Positions 11,901 to 24,989 of a stretch of 64,000 nt of DNA are shown here, piece after piece. A model generated the notes under the pieces. The model was not told the origin of the DNA. It did no database searches and saw nothing but the letters and a program-made list of their open reading frames with translations. The DNA is from Rhytidiadelphus loreus. Taxonomy: Eukaryota > Streptophyta > Bryopsida > Hypnales > Hylocomiaceae. Each line of letters begins with the position of its first letter. Within the stretch, counting starts at the first letter, position 1. A program made the position numbers and the translations under genes. The stretch is taken from contig OX344764.1 in the NCBI GenBank assembly GCA_947034895.1, positions 20,336,001-20,400,000 of the forward strand, given 5' to 3'.

Positions 11901-13801
11901 TTAGTACAGGAAACACAAATGCAAACGTCACAGAAGCATGCAGTTTAGCTCGTCAAAACATAGGCAAGCAGTACCGTTGAGAACGTTTCTGATGGTCCCA
12001 TTGGGACTCTTCCACATCTGCTTAAGTCCAAATTCCTTCACGCGATCTTCATCTGTAGACGACAAAAACACGCTCATTTGTGGACAGAAAAGTAGAAATC
12101 GAAGCTGCCAGAGTCGAAAATACATCCTAAGGAAGCATTATTGACTGCAACCCTAACCTTAATTGAGGCAGCCGTCAGACGGGATGCAAATCAACGATGG
12201 CATTTCCCGACAAAAATGTGACACGAGGACGAAGATATCACAATCTCGTGAAAGCTTTATCCATCCGAACAAGTACCAGGTACGAAACGAACCAGGAGTG
12301 ATGGTTGCACACTTGACAGCGACATTGTATCTGCATCAGGAGGGCACAACAAATTAGAAGAAACGAACTCGGTGGAGGTCAATCATTCCGGTCTATTTTT
12401 CCTTGATTATGGAATGGCTCTCCTATTATCAAGCAGAGAGAAGGGGACTCACATCGAGGAACAAAGATAAAAAGCTACACAAGCATCTCAATGGAGGACC
12501 GCATTGCATTGAAAGGGAAATTCAGGAAGTGGAAAGTTCATACTTGAGCGTAGCTTCGGCACTCTCATGCGTCACCTTGTCGTTAGTGGCGTCTCGGTTG
12601 AGAATTCCCAGGTCGTAGTATTTCAAATCAACGTCCAGAAATGGAAAGATGAGCTGCAACAGATTCCGATCACAACTTATCAGAACACGCGCTTCTCAAA
12701 ACTGCACCTTCCGCTTCCAACCATTGGGATCAAAACCGAGTCCTAATTCAATCGTCGCTCTTAACAGAACGGCAAAACATGGATCAGGAATCAACAAATG
12801 AGAACCTCAAAATCACGTTGCCACTCACCTTATCTTTGATCATTTGCCAAATAACCCTCGTCATTTCATCACCTGTTCCGAGGTGTGCGCACAGATCACA
12901 ACATGCACGGACTCCAATCAATACCTCAAGTTCTGGAGATCCCTTACAATACAAAAAGGAAGGAGGAAGACTCCTCTAGCAATGAAATTCCAAAGTCGAG
13001 AGAGCGTCGAAAAGAATGACAGATCTCCAAATTAGAATTGGGCTCACACTGGTGCAATGGAACTCCACACCAAACAAACGGAGACCGATGGACACTGTAG
13101 ATCAATCAGACGACGTTTAATACGAGCTGAAGTTCCCTTTGTTTCGGATTGCAAATACCGATTCGCTATTTGCGGATCTTAAAAACAACAAACTTACTCC
13201 TCGTCCCAAGCGAACACTCTCAATTCCCGAAGTAAACCACATGGACGTCAAACCACGAAAGTCAAGCCGCCCATATCGACTATTGAATTAACGACCTCAT
13301 TGCATACATGAATGCAGTAGTTCAATTCTAGCACTTAACTCAATTCCTCTTGGATCGTAATCACCGATGCCCTAATTATTGAGATCAAGAACAACAAAAC
13401 TCCTGAATCAAACCAAATCAAACCAAAACCAGTACAGTCCATCTCCTCAATAGGATTGTCGAACGAAATACAAACATAGAATATACAACAGCTGTTATCC
13501 CATTCTTCTTGGATTCCAAACACCAATTCCCTAATGAAGGAGCTCACAAGACACACATCGTCCCAAGCAAACGCTCTCCATCCCCCGAATCAAACCAGTC
13601 AAAACTCATAACTCCACGTCCACGATAGCATTATAAACCTTAACACGTACAAACACACTAGCTGCAATTCATTCTATTCTTTCTGGAATCCGAACACCGA
13701 TTCCCTACAAGAGCAACAACAATTCCCTCCTCAAACCACACGAACGTCATACCGTCCATCTCGACGATCGGATTGTCGACTTTGATTTTGTGGAGCGCCA
13801 T
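8927..13801 (-). CDS. ICDH: NADP-dependent isocitrate dehydrogenase, 411 aa, C-terminal SKL
   Basis: This enzyme oxidatively decarboxylates isocitrate to 2-oxoglutarate with NADP. Fifteen exons on the minus strand are 13801-13753, 12872-12829, 12653-12544, 12330-12293, 12052-11975, 11695-11642, 11524-11423, 11149-11058, 10901-10798, 10544-10473, 10310-10195, 10017-9983, 9731-9589, 9326-9204 and 9002-8927. They sum to 1236 nt, the usual family length. The start gives [20 protein letters not shown] with no transit peptide. Family motifs include KSPNGTIRN (substrate loop), [11 protein letters not shown] (metal-binding Asp), [20 protein letters not shown] (NADP binding) and [15 protein letters not shown]. 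The protein ends ELQSKL, a canonical peroxisomal PTS1, where cytosolic forms end otherwise. Peroxisomal or dual location is therefore inferred. The first intron is about 880 bp. Confidence 0.95.
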
Positions 13802-15951
13802 GGCTGCAAAGGAGGAGCGAGGAAGGGCGTCGCGGGGGTGAAATGGGAGGAGAGGAGAACCCTTGCAAACCCCAGAGCCGCTTGACTACTGGAGGCGAGA
13901 ACAGACTGGAGACTAGGGAGAGGGAGACGGGAGAAGGTGACGAGAAGGCAAGGAAGGCAAGGAAGGCAATTCAGTGTGTTGTAGCATTGATGTACAGTGC
14001 GGGCATCTTCAGTCGTCCCGGTTTAATCGCTCTGCAACGGTACTCTGCCCCGAATGGCCTCTTACAGTAACGGGAACCTGTCCCCAACCTGACCGAGGGG
14101 GTTGTCGTTTCTAGGGGCTCGTACGTCACATGATGACGTACGGTAAACAGTGAAAATAGGCTGCCAAAATATTTAGGTTGCCGTACCTCCAAAAGATTCT
14201 TTCCATGCCCAACAGATATTTCTGTAGATATTTTCGTTTGAGGTTCATGTGAATCTCAATTACAACAATACCTAATTCAAAAGTAGTGCATTCTTGTTTA
14301 ATAGCAGTAATTATGTATGCAGTTTTGAATGTGGCAACCTAATTTTATTGTTTAGTACTGGTATAGTCTAAGAATTGTATATAATGAAATAATTAACCAA
14401 AACAATATTCTTGTTGTTTTCTTGCACTGCAATCGTTGGTTGTTATTGAAAGATATTGGAGATTCTTGCCTAGAATCAAGACATTTGATTTGTATGTCTA
14501 GTTGGGTACAATAATCTTACAAATGACCTATTTCTGCAATTCAAAGATTTTTGCATAGTATAGGAAAAAAATTGGAATTTTTCATCTTACATAATTAACA
14601 CTCAATTCTCTTGCAATCCTAATCAAGCATACCAAAGTCAATTTTCATTGTTTTACTTAAAATTTTGTTGAAAATTGAAAACAATTGGTGATGAATTTTA
14701 TTAATTCAATTGCATAGATATATAGAGAACATCCATAACTTTCATATTAAAAAATTCCCCGTTAAATAACAAAAATATGATATGTGAAGAATTCAATACA
14801 AGGTGTTATATGACCAAACTTTGTAAAATAGATATCTCTCTATCAATTAACTAGATTTTGGCAATTTTTTTGTAACATCATGTTCAAATGTACAAAATTA
14901 GTTACCATACAAGGGAGAAATAGAAAAATCTAATTATGAATAAAGATATATCTATTTCATAAAATTTGGGCATTGATTGAAATCTCTATTAATAGAAGGA
15001 ATTGTGAAACTTTTTTGGAGATATTCTTTGAAAAAAAGATGTTTGTATAGATGTTTCCTACTTATCTCTACAATTGCATTAAAAAAATCATCACCAATGT
15101 TTTTCAGTAAAATATTATGTAAAACAACAAAAATTGACTTTTAAAATTCACCGTAAATAGAATTTTGCTTTCCAGAAACTAGAATTTAGTATGCTTGATT
15201 GCATAAAGATGCAATGATAATTATGCTTACTAATATATAACAATTATAATCTATATTGTACCAAATTCTTTGAATGACTCAATAGGCAATTTGTAAGATT
15301 ATTTTTCTTGATTGTACAAAGTTTAAATTGTAGATCTTTGTGTTCATTTATGGTGCACTTATGACTAGTGTTTCAAAAATTCATACCTTATTCTTACATT
15401 GTCCAAATAATGCATCATAAATTGTGTTGGAATCCATTTTTATTTATCAATTCTAGCCTTGCTTAGTTGCAATTTGTGGCAATTAGAAGTATGCAAACTA
15501 TTGTACACATTCATTATGTCGGTATTGTGGTGTCTCATAGTTGATTTTTTTACTCTCAAAAGTTGTTATTTATTTTGTTTTATTTTAGTTGTTTCTTTGA
15601 TGTACCTTTTGTTTGTGGTTGCGTAGATTGAATTAATGATAATTGGGATTCACTAGGAATGATATGAGGTGGTTTGGTGGTTTATGCCATTTATTTTTAG
15701 AAGGTAAGGAACTGCAAATAATCCACCTTTTTTTTTTGTCTACAATGGTGTATACTTCTATTTTTGTCTAATCACAACATATACAAATTTAAATACCCCA
15801 AAACATCACATACTTAATGAATATTAAAGCACTTCAAATGAATTTTTTGGAAAAAGGACCTTTCTATAGGACTTGATATTTTGTTGATTGAGATGATGTT
15901 TGAAGATGTGATGACAATCATAATCCAATGACATATTAAGCTAAATCAAAT
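13802..15951. other. ICDH upstream region and AT-rich intergenic DNA
   Basis: The stretch 13802-14110 is G-rich and purine-rich and probably carries the leader and core promoter of the minus-strand ICDH gene; no TATA box can be assigned with confidence. From about 14200 the composition turns strongly AT-rich, with no coding signal. Confidence 0.5.
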
Positions 15952-16251
15952 TAGATGTTTTTTTAGACCTTTAAGAGATTGTTTTAGGATTGTTCCCCAT
16001 GTTGTGAACCATAGCAACGCAATCAAATTGTTAAACAATAAAAATATTAAAAATAAACTCAAAAAAATAAAGAAATAAAAAATAAATTCAAATTATTTAT
16101 TTATTTATATGAAAAATATTGAAAAATAAATTAAATATTATTATCAGATGTGGCAATCTCATTACCACGTCATATTACTAAGGTGGTGGTGTTCCCATGT
16201 TCCCCACAATCCAAGAACTCACGGTCTTCCAAAAGCCCAAAAAAACATCTA
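15952..16251. mobile_element. TA-flanked MITE, copy A
   Basis: The left end TAGATGTTTTTTTAGACC and the right end, read in reverse complement as TAGATGTTTTTTTGGGC, form imperfect inverted repeats next to a TA on both sides. It shares boxes with the copy at 16872-17130: TCCCCATGTTGTGAACCAT and GATGTGGCAATCTCATTACC. The AT-rich middle has no coding capacity. Confidence 0.65.
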
Positions 16252-16871
16252 ACGGAATCTCTTGAGTCATATTTACAACATCTTCATTCATTTTAAAAAC
16301 ATGTGACATATATTCATTAATTTGAATCTTTTATGACATTATTCTATAAGGCTAAAATCTATTTGTAATAAAAAGGGGATACAAAAAAAATTCCAATGGT
16401 AAAGCTTAAAATTTCAACAAATATGTAAGTTGGAGAAGCTACACAAGAATCATGCAATCCAAGAATGTGTCACACAATTCTTAGTTTATAATGAGGAACA
16501 TTGACATTGCATTGATCTATCTTCTTAGTGAGGATAAAAAAACTACCATAGTGTCACAATAAGTTATTAGATTTTGTAAAAGTTACTACAATATAGTAAT
16601 GTTTCAACCTACATTGAATCAAAATAGTGTGACTTTGAAAAATTAGTGTCACAAGCACTAATAAGATAAATTGATGCAATGCAAATGGTTTTCTTCCCTA
16701 GTTAATTTCTCCATGCTAGTATTAATTATCTAATATTAGTTTTAATAAGAACTCCCCCCAAAAGAACATTGGCGTTTGCTACCATTGTTAAGGAACATCT
16801 TTAAATTATTGACATAATTATTTCTTCTTCTATATTTACAAACCTACTCAATCTTCTTAGAGGCATAACAT
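16252..16871. other. AT-rich stretch between two related MITEs
   Basis: No gene or structured repeat can be supported here. Confidence 0.5.
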
Positions 16872-17130
16872 TAGGGGAGAAATGAGGCCTCTCAGAGATT
16901 GTCTGGCCATAGTTCCCCATACTGTGAACCATGGCCAGACAATTAGAATATTTAATAATAAATATTAAAATATAAAATCTATATATTAAAATATTAAAAA
17001 AATATTAATTAATTAATGCAGTCCAATGTGGCAATCTTTGTACCACGTTGGACTGTTGCTTCTGCGATGTTCCTACAGTCTGGGAACGTTAGGGAACTCG
17101 AGGTCTTTCAATGGCCTGAAAAATTCTCTA
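16872..17130. mobile_element. TA-flanked MITE, copy B, with internal hairpins
   Basis: The ends TTAGGGGAGAAATGAGGCCT and (reverse complement) TTAGAGAATTTTTCAGGCC are imperfect inverted repeats with TA at each edge. Inside, 16898-16910 and 16931-16943 form a perfect 13-bp stem. The pair 17019-17031 and 17043-17055 forms a 13-bp stem with one mismatch. A third small stem is GTTCC/GGAAC near 17070-17090. Boxes are shared with 15952-16251. Confidence 0.7.
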
Positions 17131-17285
17131 ATGCTACTTGTATGAAGAAGACAAATAACCCATATTAATCACGTCTTCAAGAATGTGATACTTATACACT
17201 ACTACATTTGGTGGAGACTTAGCTATTGCTTGAATGTTGTTTTTAACACTATAGAGGTGCTAGAACTAAGTTCAAGAAATGTTGT

Positions 17286-18220
17286 TTAACTCCTAAAGTT
17301 CCAAGACCTTTCTTTCATCAAATTCCACTTAGAATTGCCATTTCTATTGCAAAGTACAAAAAACTTAAGTAAATTTTTTTTCCATATTTAATAGTAGGAT
17401 CTTGTAGTAGATTAGTATAGGCATGTGTGGAAAAAATTTCAGAAACTTTAATTGCATGCATAGATTGCAAGATATTTTTGCTTTCAAAGTGAAGTAAATT
17501 GAGATTTTTTGCACCTTGCTTAGATTTTAAGGATTTGAATCTTCTTAGTTCAAAAATTTTGCACAACCAATATTGAATTAAGAAAAAATTATATTGAAAA
17601 TTGAATAGAAAGTCTAGGGAAAAAAAATTCAAAAACACACATTTGATTTTCATTCTTTAAGCAATTGTTAAGTAGAAGCAAATATAAGATTGAAAAAATA
17701 AAATAAAATTGTTAATAGGTTTAAGACAAAATTGAAGTATAATAGTCCCAAAAGTGAGATTGTTCCAACAAGCAAACTAAACCTTGTTAAACTTTTTTTT
17801 TGGTAAAAATTGTGAAAAATGCATTAAAAAATGAATCATTTAAAAAATGAATTCAAGAAGATATTTAGATTGCTTGAAAAAAACAATATTGTATTTAAAT
17901 TTCTCATCACTAGGCCAAACAGAATGAATCAAATCTTTTTATATACACAAAAGTATTGTTGATGAGGAAAAAAAATTGAATTTTTTTTTTTGACAATTTG
18001 TGATTCTTTTGTGCTACCCAACAAATCCCATTTTGGGCTCAAGGTAATATAATTTTTGTTACTAAACACTGATTGAAATAAAAATAATATCCTCCAAAAG
18101 CTTATGTATTTTCCTATCTTCAAAAAACATTAAAAAAATCACAATGAAGATTGAGACCATAAGAGCCTACCCAAAATCCATTTTGTCTTCCAAAGGGACA
18201 ATGGGACTTTAGGGGGTAAA
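17286..18220 (+). mobile_element. TTAA-bounded MITE (piggyBac-like), copy 1
   Basis: The left end is TTAACTCCTAAAGTTCCAAG. The right end, GGGACTTTAGGGGGTAAA, is the inverted form with a decayed TTAA. The interior (about 17390-18000) aligns collinearly with 26580-27180 and, in reverse complement, with 59938-60867. There is no transposase coding sequence. Confidence 0.65.
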
Positions 18221-18926
18221 ACATTGCTTGCACTTTGCTACCAATTTAGATATGTTTAGGGTGTTGCTATAATTGCAATGTTTTGCATCTTCTATTGGCA
18301 ACATTTGTTGCCATTTTGCTTGGAATGTTCCCAATGAATATTAAGTACTATATATACTTGTAGCATTATTTAGGTAATAACGGTAAAATAATAATAATAA
18401 TTTATTATTACATAAATTACCATAAATGGTTGTTGACTTTTCAACGCTAACAAGACACAATTCTATTGGCAACCTATCACCATTGCCATTACAAGTTGCA
18501 ACTCATAAACTTCTTTCCTTTCAACTTGCTTTCTACACCCTTGGATCGTGAAGATTAAAGGTTGTGATTGAAAAATGTACCAACCAATTATGCATGATAA
18601 CCTATTCACCGCTAGCGTAGCTCATCAATTATCTATTGTATCCAACATATAATACACTTTACATAAATGTGGTACATAGATGAGCATTGTGTTCAACACG
18701 TTCAAATTGAAGGGTACAACTTCATACAATTTATATACCTTCTCTCCCCCTCTACCTTGACGAAGATTATAGGATAGTGCCTTCACTTGGGAAGAAATGT
18801 GAGAACAACATTGATAACATTGAAGCAACGTTTAATTCTTGAACCATTTTTTTTACGTTGCTTATGAACATTATTTCTTACTAAAACATGGTTTAGGAGA
18901 GAAAACGTGTCTTGACAAAAGTTGTC

Positions 18927-19509
18927 TTAACCCATTAACGTCCGTGGTCGATTTGAGGGGCGGGTGTAGTTTTTGTATACAATTCCAAAAAAGTGCCATT
19001 TTGTGCATTCTTGATAAATGTAATTTTAGATCGGATTGCAAAGATAAATTCCATGGGATAGGTTCTTGAACCACACAAAAAATGAAAATGATCCAATGGT
19101 TCACATCTTTGAAATAACTCTTCAAAGATTGATGTGCTATAAACGGCCTTTGGCACTAGTGCAAAACTAGGGTTCGCTACAATTGGCCATAAATTTGCGT
19201 AAATCGTCCGATAATTGATCCAAAACCTTTCAACTAATTCCTTCACACATAAATAGTTGTCCTTTCAAATAAATATGCATTTTTCATTGAAAATCCCAAT
19301 ATGAAAGGTTAGGCTATTTCAAGTTTGAACAAGCACAACTCACTCATTTGTGCACACATTCTCTTGAAATTGGTTTTGTTAGGAGCATATGAAGACACTT
19401 TAAATGCGTTCCTCTTTAAGTTTTTAGAAATCAAATGTTCTACAAATTGTAGGAGACAAAAAGTACTGAAATCGACCAAAAAGTGGTCGACCGGTCCTTA
19501 ATGGGTTAA
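18927..19509. mobile_element. TTAA-bounded MITE (piggyBac-like), copy 2
   Basis: The left end TTAACCCATTAACGTCCG and the right end, in reverse complement TTAACCCATTAAGGACCGG, are near-perfect inverted repeats with intact TTAA at both edges. The element is 583 bp and has no coding capacity. It lies about 200 bp downstream of the FRO stop codon. Confidence 0.8.
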
Positions 19510-19708
19510 CCCTGAAAATTCTAGTACTGAATTAAGTTATTGTGCAGACCAACAAATCTTTCTTTGATCAAGATTCCGTGCAACATGACTCACTGTACAT
19601 CTTATTAACACATCTGCGTTTCGCCAGCTCAAGTATGCTAGTAGGAGTAGTAGCCCTGTAGGCACTGCATGTTTCTTATGTCTTATCTATTGGTTATGGT
19701 ACCGGTAT

Positions 19709-22700
19709 TCACAGATCGAAGCTGAGCGAGTGGAAGTAGAATGGAGATACCGATGAGCTCATGTAGTGAGACTTGCATTCGGCAGCAACACTCTGTTGCA
19801 AACTCTCTGGACCACATACGAGTACGCCCACATTTTTGCCTCGGTAACATTCTGCCGCGGCATTGAAATATTCTGCATTCAATCACAATTCAACCACAAT
19901 ATCGGAACATGTCAAATAGGGATAAGAACGGTTCTGAAGCTTTCAAAAGGTGTACAGTAGGTTGCAGACAAACTAGACCTATACTGATAATTAAGAGCTT
20001 CCTTGAGTTTAACCCGTAAAGGACCAAGAAGCCCAAATTGGACTCATGTTTTTATCAGTCTAAATTTGAGAAGGTTATATTGGACTTCTTTTTTTGGTTA
20101 GCCCACAAGGAAGAGGCCTTGCATCGAGAACAGCTACATGTACAGAGGACTTGAGGATGATTGAGTAGGTCCTGACTTGGAAAGTGAACTGCTACACTGC
20201 AAAAGTCCCTCATAGTGTAGACGCTTGTTTATTATTAGCTCACCGACACAAGCAATGTTCTTCACTGGTTCTAGTGATATATATTTTCACAATTTGATCA
20301 ACCAAATATGTCGCTATAAAACCATGAATACTTGTTCCTTTACAGGTTAAATACCATCACTGAAACCAAAGCACGCTTGAGAGGAGCTAGCAAGGAGTGA
20401 TTACTTGGCAAGTTTGGCCGTCCTCTCATGATGCTGGTGTTTTCGAGCAGATTCTTTTCCCAAATATTTTCTCCATCTGGTAAGGGGAAACCTGCAGCTG
20501 GCGTACAATCCTGTTCATAAACGCATGTCTTCTTGCAATTCTCACTATAATCTATATTTCTCAACAAGCTCCAAGCCACCATGACGACACCACCGAAGCC
20601 ACTTATTCCCACAACCATGCTTCCAAGATAAAGCAAGACGATATGTTGACGTGACATTGGCCTGCTATCTTCATGTGAGTGCAGGGTGGTGGATCTGTCG
20701 AAAACATACATAAGCAGAATCGTTGCACAGGACGCAACAGCGACGAGACTAGCAACCCAGAGGCCATTTCCAGTAGCAGCAACAGGGGAGAGGGATCCCT
20801 CGCGGCCTGAAACGTTGGGGAAATTCATGGTTATCTCGTTTTTAGCATCATATCTATCTATCAACGTCCCCTCCCCTGTGTCGCACCGATTTTCTCTTCC
20901 TGTCAAGAAAGCGTGACACTCGAAATGCGGCATGGAATTGGAGAATCTCTTCGCGGGGAAGATGTCCGTGAGTAGAACAAACTCCGATCCTGTCTTCATA
21001 GTCCAAATGAGCTGAATGGACTTTGGTAGTCCGCGTTCTCTCCCTTGGTAACGGTAGAAGAGGTCCCGCAGAATCGCGATGAAAGGGGTAATGCCGATTC
21101 CTCCCGCAACGAGGAATAATGCGTCGTACCTAAGGAAAAAATCTGAGGTGTGTCCGTAGGGACCTTCCGCGAAAAGCAGATTTGAGAAAGGGCAGCTGGA
21201 TGTTGGAGCACCTGCATCTGATGCAGTAAGAGTACGGTGCAGTTTCTTTGTCCACTCCCCGAGTGGCTTGATACAGATAGTCACGGTTGGAGAATCCTCA
21301 AGAGGACTGGAAGTGACGCTGAAGGGATGCCATTGCAGTCGTGACACACATGGAATATTGATGAAGACAAAGCTCAGCGCATTGTATACAACTCCTGTTA
21401 TGGACAACTATCTGTGATTGTAAGTAGTCTTCGTGAAATTAGATTTGCAAATTCTCGTGAATCGATCACTCGCAATCTATTCGTGAAACAATTGCTACTG
21501 TTGATTGGTGACTTTACCTGGTGCCTTTCGTAATTTAAGCTCCATCGCTCCACTGGGATAGACCTTGGTGGCTGCAAGACTTAGACCATGGCGTGACTGC
21601 ACCACTCGAATGAAACGATCCACGAAGAAGAGAAACATGCCACCTGCTGTGTATGATGACATCTTCGTGCCAACATGGAAAACCAAAAATGTGAACAAAA
21701 CCAGGTAAAGGTGGTGGATTACATAGAACAGTTCAAACCATCGCCTGCGGATGGGAGCTATAGCTGTGAGCCACATTAAGAGCCCAGCAGCGAAAGCAAT
21801 GATCCCCGCTAGAAATGAAATTCCCGTCGGTGGCCACTTGAGCAGCTGTTTCATCATAAAAGAGATAAGTTTACATAAGGTCACAACGGATCCATTTCTG
21901 ATACTGCTGATAGATTAAGCTTGTAACTGCACATGGCGCAAAAATGAGGAACGAAGTGGGAAAACACGTGGCGATGGATTGGATAAAACTTTGCACACCT
22001 TGGAAGAAGCATGCTCAGAGGTGAAGACGAAAATATTAATAACACCATGCGCGCTGAAGAGAGTCAAGGTTAAGTGGCCGAGCCATCTGTGGTACTTGAT
22101 AGCATGCTCAAAGGGTATATCAACCGTCCTCAACATAGGTGAGCCTCTTGACGCTGGGAAGAACAAGAGGGTCAATGGCAGCAATGCTGCTCGTGACAAA
22201 GCTCCTGCACATCGTACCATGCGTTTTTGATACCTGCAGGTAGCTCGGGTCATACTCTTTGTGACACAAGTAATAAGTTCAGTGTAGATTTCCGTATTTA
22301 GGGAAAGAGGATTAGACTGCCTATGGTGCAACTTACTTGTGGATTTCTCCCAGAGGTACTGCTTGAGGGGAGATGCCGGTAGCTCCCAGAGGTGCTGCTT
22401 GATTAATGAGACGCAATTCGGGAATAAGTGTCTTCAAGAATATCCAAGCTACTGCAACGAGAACAACAGTGATGGCAAGGATGTCGAACCCTGTTGCCAC
22501 ACCTAGAGGGCCTCTTGTCACAAGTGGCTGTGTCCACATCAGGTTTTGGAATCGTTTCCATAGCCCTTTTGAGCCAGGTTCAGCCCTCGTTCTTGACCTT
22601 GGGGATCTGTCAAGATGAACACACAAGCTTTGATGATCACCGACTGATCATGCAGTTAATGAATCGGACCATACCAAGATTCTTGAGCTTCATTCCCGTT

Positions 22701-23264
22701 TGATGAAATGATTTACATGAAATATTTGGCTTCAAAGACATTCAGAGAGACTCCTTGCCTGTGTTCCGGATATGCTCTCTTCAGATGTAAAAGCAGAAGG
22801 CCGAAAATGGAGGAAAGGATGACTGGAGATGAGTAAACGATGAGTGTCGCACCTGCACACAAGGAAGCGATTTATTGCGTTATGATTGGTCATGTCCTCA
22901 CTCACAATTGAGAGGCTCAAACAGGGCACGACCAATTGCATCAGCGCGCAGCAGAGTTTGCATAAAATTGTATTGCAGAAACTGATAAACTGCATCTCTC
23001 AGGTGTGACGTCAAATTCAATATGACTCCGAAATAAGAAGGAAACAACGAGACAAATCGATTACCAGACATATCCCTCTCCATTGACCAGGCACTTACTA
23101 TTGTCGCCGGCAAAACTCGGGGTCTTCTGTTTAGCTCGAGCGACCAGCTTCTCGCCAGTGGCTGTTGGCCAAAGAATCCACAAAAACATCCAGAACAAAA
23201 ATGCACTCCAAAGCAAGAGCGAAAAAAGTTTCTTTGAGTCCTTCACTAGCAGATCAGTAGCCAT
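19709..23264 (-). CDS. Ferric reductase oxidase (FRO-type), 748 aa
   Basis: This is a membrane flavocytochrome that moves electrons from NADPH via FAD and two hemes to Fe(III) or Cu(II). Seven exons on the minus strand are 23264-23099, 22852-22759, 22606-22337, 22233-21999, 21845-21518, 21394-20405 and 19872-19709, summing to 2247 nt. Intron 2 is GC-AG (AG|GCAAGG), and phase requires it. Heme ligands are probably His225/His239 (AIKYHRWLGH...SAHG) and His299/His312 (IHHLYLVLF...FHVG). FAD binding is at WHPFSVTSS near 388. The NADPH-binding parts are EGPYGH, GGIGITPF and VGVLVCGPES near 714. Two late membrane segments precede the C-terminus, as in plant FROs. There are no EF-hands, so it is not a respiratory burst oxidase. 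Metal specificity and target membrane cannot be read from the sequence. Confidence 0.93.
20009..20040 (+). repeat. Single end of the TTAA-bounded family in a FRO intron
   Basis: TTAACCCGTAAAGGACCAAG matches the terminal repeat of the TTAA-bounded elements. It lies in the last intron of the FRO gene (19873-20404). No partner end was found, so it is a fragment or a chance match. Confidence 0.4.
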
Positions 23265-24989
23265 CGCAAAGGATCTGAGCGCCAGTGCACTGTAAAATTC
23301 CAGAATCGTCGAGAGTGGTTTGAAGACGAGAAGATCAACTGGATAACTTTCAATTTCAACTTAGAAGTGTAGCCTTGAGTGGAAAGCTACCGGCATCTCC
23401 CCTACCTTCAAAATAATTCCAGTAAGTAATAAATCTAGTTAGACTAGGATGATAAAAATCTCAATTGGTCAAAACAGTAGCAGAAATTAACATAACGGTA
23501 ATATAGCGATAAGTCGGTTCATCTCGTGTTATACGTCATCTCCCTCTACCTGGAAGGAGCTGGACGTTTGAAAGACCAATTGCGGATTCAAATTCGTGAC
23601 ATGGCCCGATTCAGGGCTCCAGAGTTGTGACACTCAACCGTACCGTGCAGAAATCTCTAAAAATAGGATGTCCAGAATATCCAACAATTTAACAAAATAT
23701 GACTCGCTGCCTTGAATGTTAATTTCAATTAAGAAAGGTGTGGGGGAATGAAGTCTGTCGATTCTCAAAGAAACGCTAGCTCTATGATCAAGGCTGTCTC
23801 ACAACAATTGTGTTACGAGCCCGTTACTTGTTGTCATCAATGCCCTGAGACTGAAACTGTTCTTTACTAAAGCTTCTCGAGTCACATCTAACAGAAACCT
23901 TGCAATAGACAGGCTCGAGTACGCACACGCTCTACATTGGTGTAAAGTAACATCCGTGAGGTAGGGACAGCGACTTGGATAGGCGACAAATGCGTGTTGA
24001 AGCTGAATTTTCTTGAAGTCAAAGATTCAGTGCATAACCGCAGTCTAAAGAAAGGTACGAGGCTGAGGCCTGCATTGAAAAGAAATTAATTGCACGTGCG
24101 CTAATCGATTCACGCTTCATCTGACTAACTCAGGTACGTCATTGCTTAAACTTCTATGGTGATCTCCTCGAGTTTAATTATGCTGTGAACTTCCCATGCA
24201 TCAACAAGAATGTGACCGCAAACTTGATGCGAAATAATTAAAGCAACGCTAGCTAATCTTGGAAAGCATTCCCACGGAAAACTTGCGAAGCCGCGAATGG
24301 ACAATGAGTTGAAGAAAGACTCGAGTAGACCTTGAACGAAAGAAAATTGCACGCTAATTGATTCGCCCTTGCTTCCGATCTGTAATTCCGATCACAGTTA
24401 GCCGCAGCTAAAACGTTTTCTGCTCTCCTTGAGTTTAATGATGCTGTTCTGACTTCCCATCAACAGCAGTAAGAATTGAACTTCGAGTATTCAAAAGGAA
24501 CTCGAGTCTTTGAAGATCGAGCATTCAATTCAAATGAGGAAACGTTTCGAAATTAATTAACCTGATCGTTTATCAACTTCAGATGCCCCGCAAATTAAAT
24601 GAGAGGATGCTTCAACATGAATCTTGAATCTTCTGACCTTAAATGTTAAGTTGTCCGCGAAACGCTTGCAAACATAATCATGCCTGCTTCACTAAATTCT
24701 GCAACAGTACAGTCACGGTTTCCAGGAGGTGGTCAACTATCTTGCCAGGCTGCTCCTATAGAATTTATAGGTACAAAACTTCCGCTAATGGAGCTCGATC
24801 CATAGCCGAATTCATTCATACAAAAGTACGGGAGGATCAATTTGCAAGCTCGCGAAGAATCATCGTATTTTGAAACATAATGATCTCGGTGATGAATCGG
24901 AGCGACAACTCAATACCCCTTGAATCTTCAATCAATACAAAAGAGCAGAGATCTTCAAAGACAAAGAATTCCTTTACACCTATACCTCT
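23265..24989. other. FRO upstream region with a diverged direct repeat
   Basis: This is the 5' flank of the minus-strand FRO gene. A diverged duplication is visible: about 24085-24215 and 24335-24475 share words such as AATTGCACG, GAGTTTAATNATGCTGT and ACTTCCCAT in the same order. No gene is supported. Confidence 0.5.

Noticed and set aside
17318..17653. 111-codon minus-strand frame
   Set aside because: It lies inside a TTAA-bounded MITE and is rich in Phe, Leu, Ile and Asn from AT-rich DNA; the related copies do not keep the frame.
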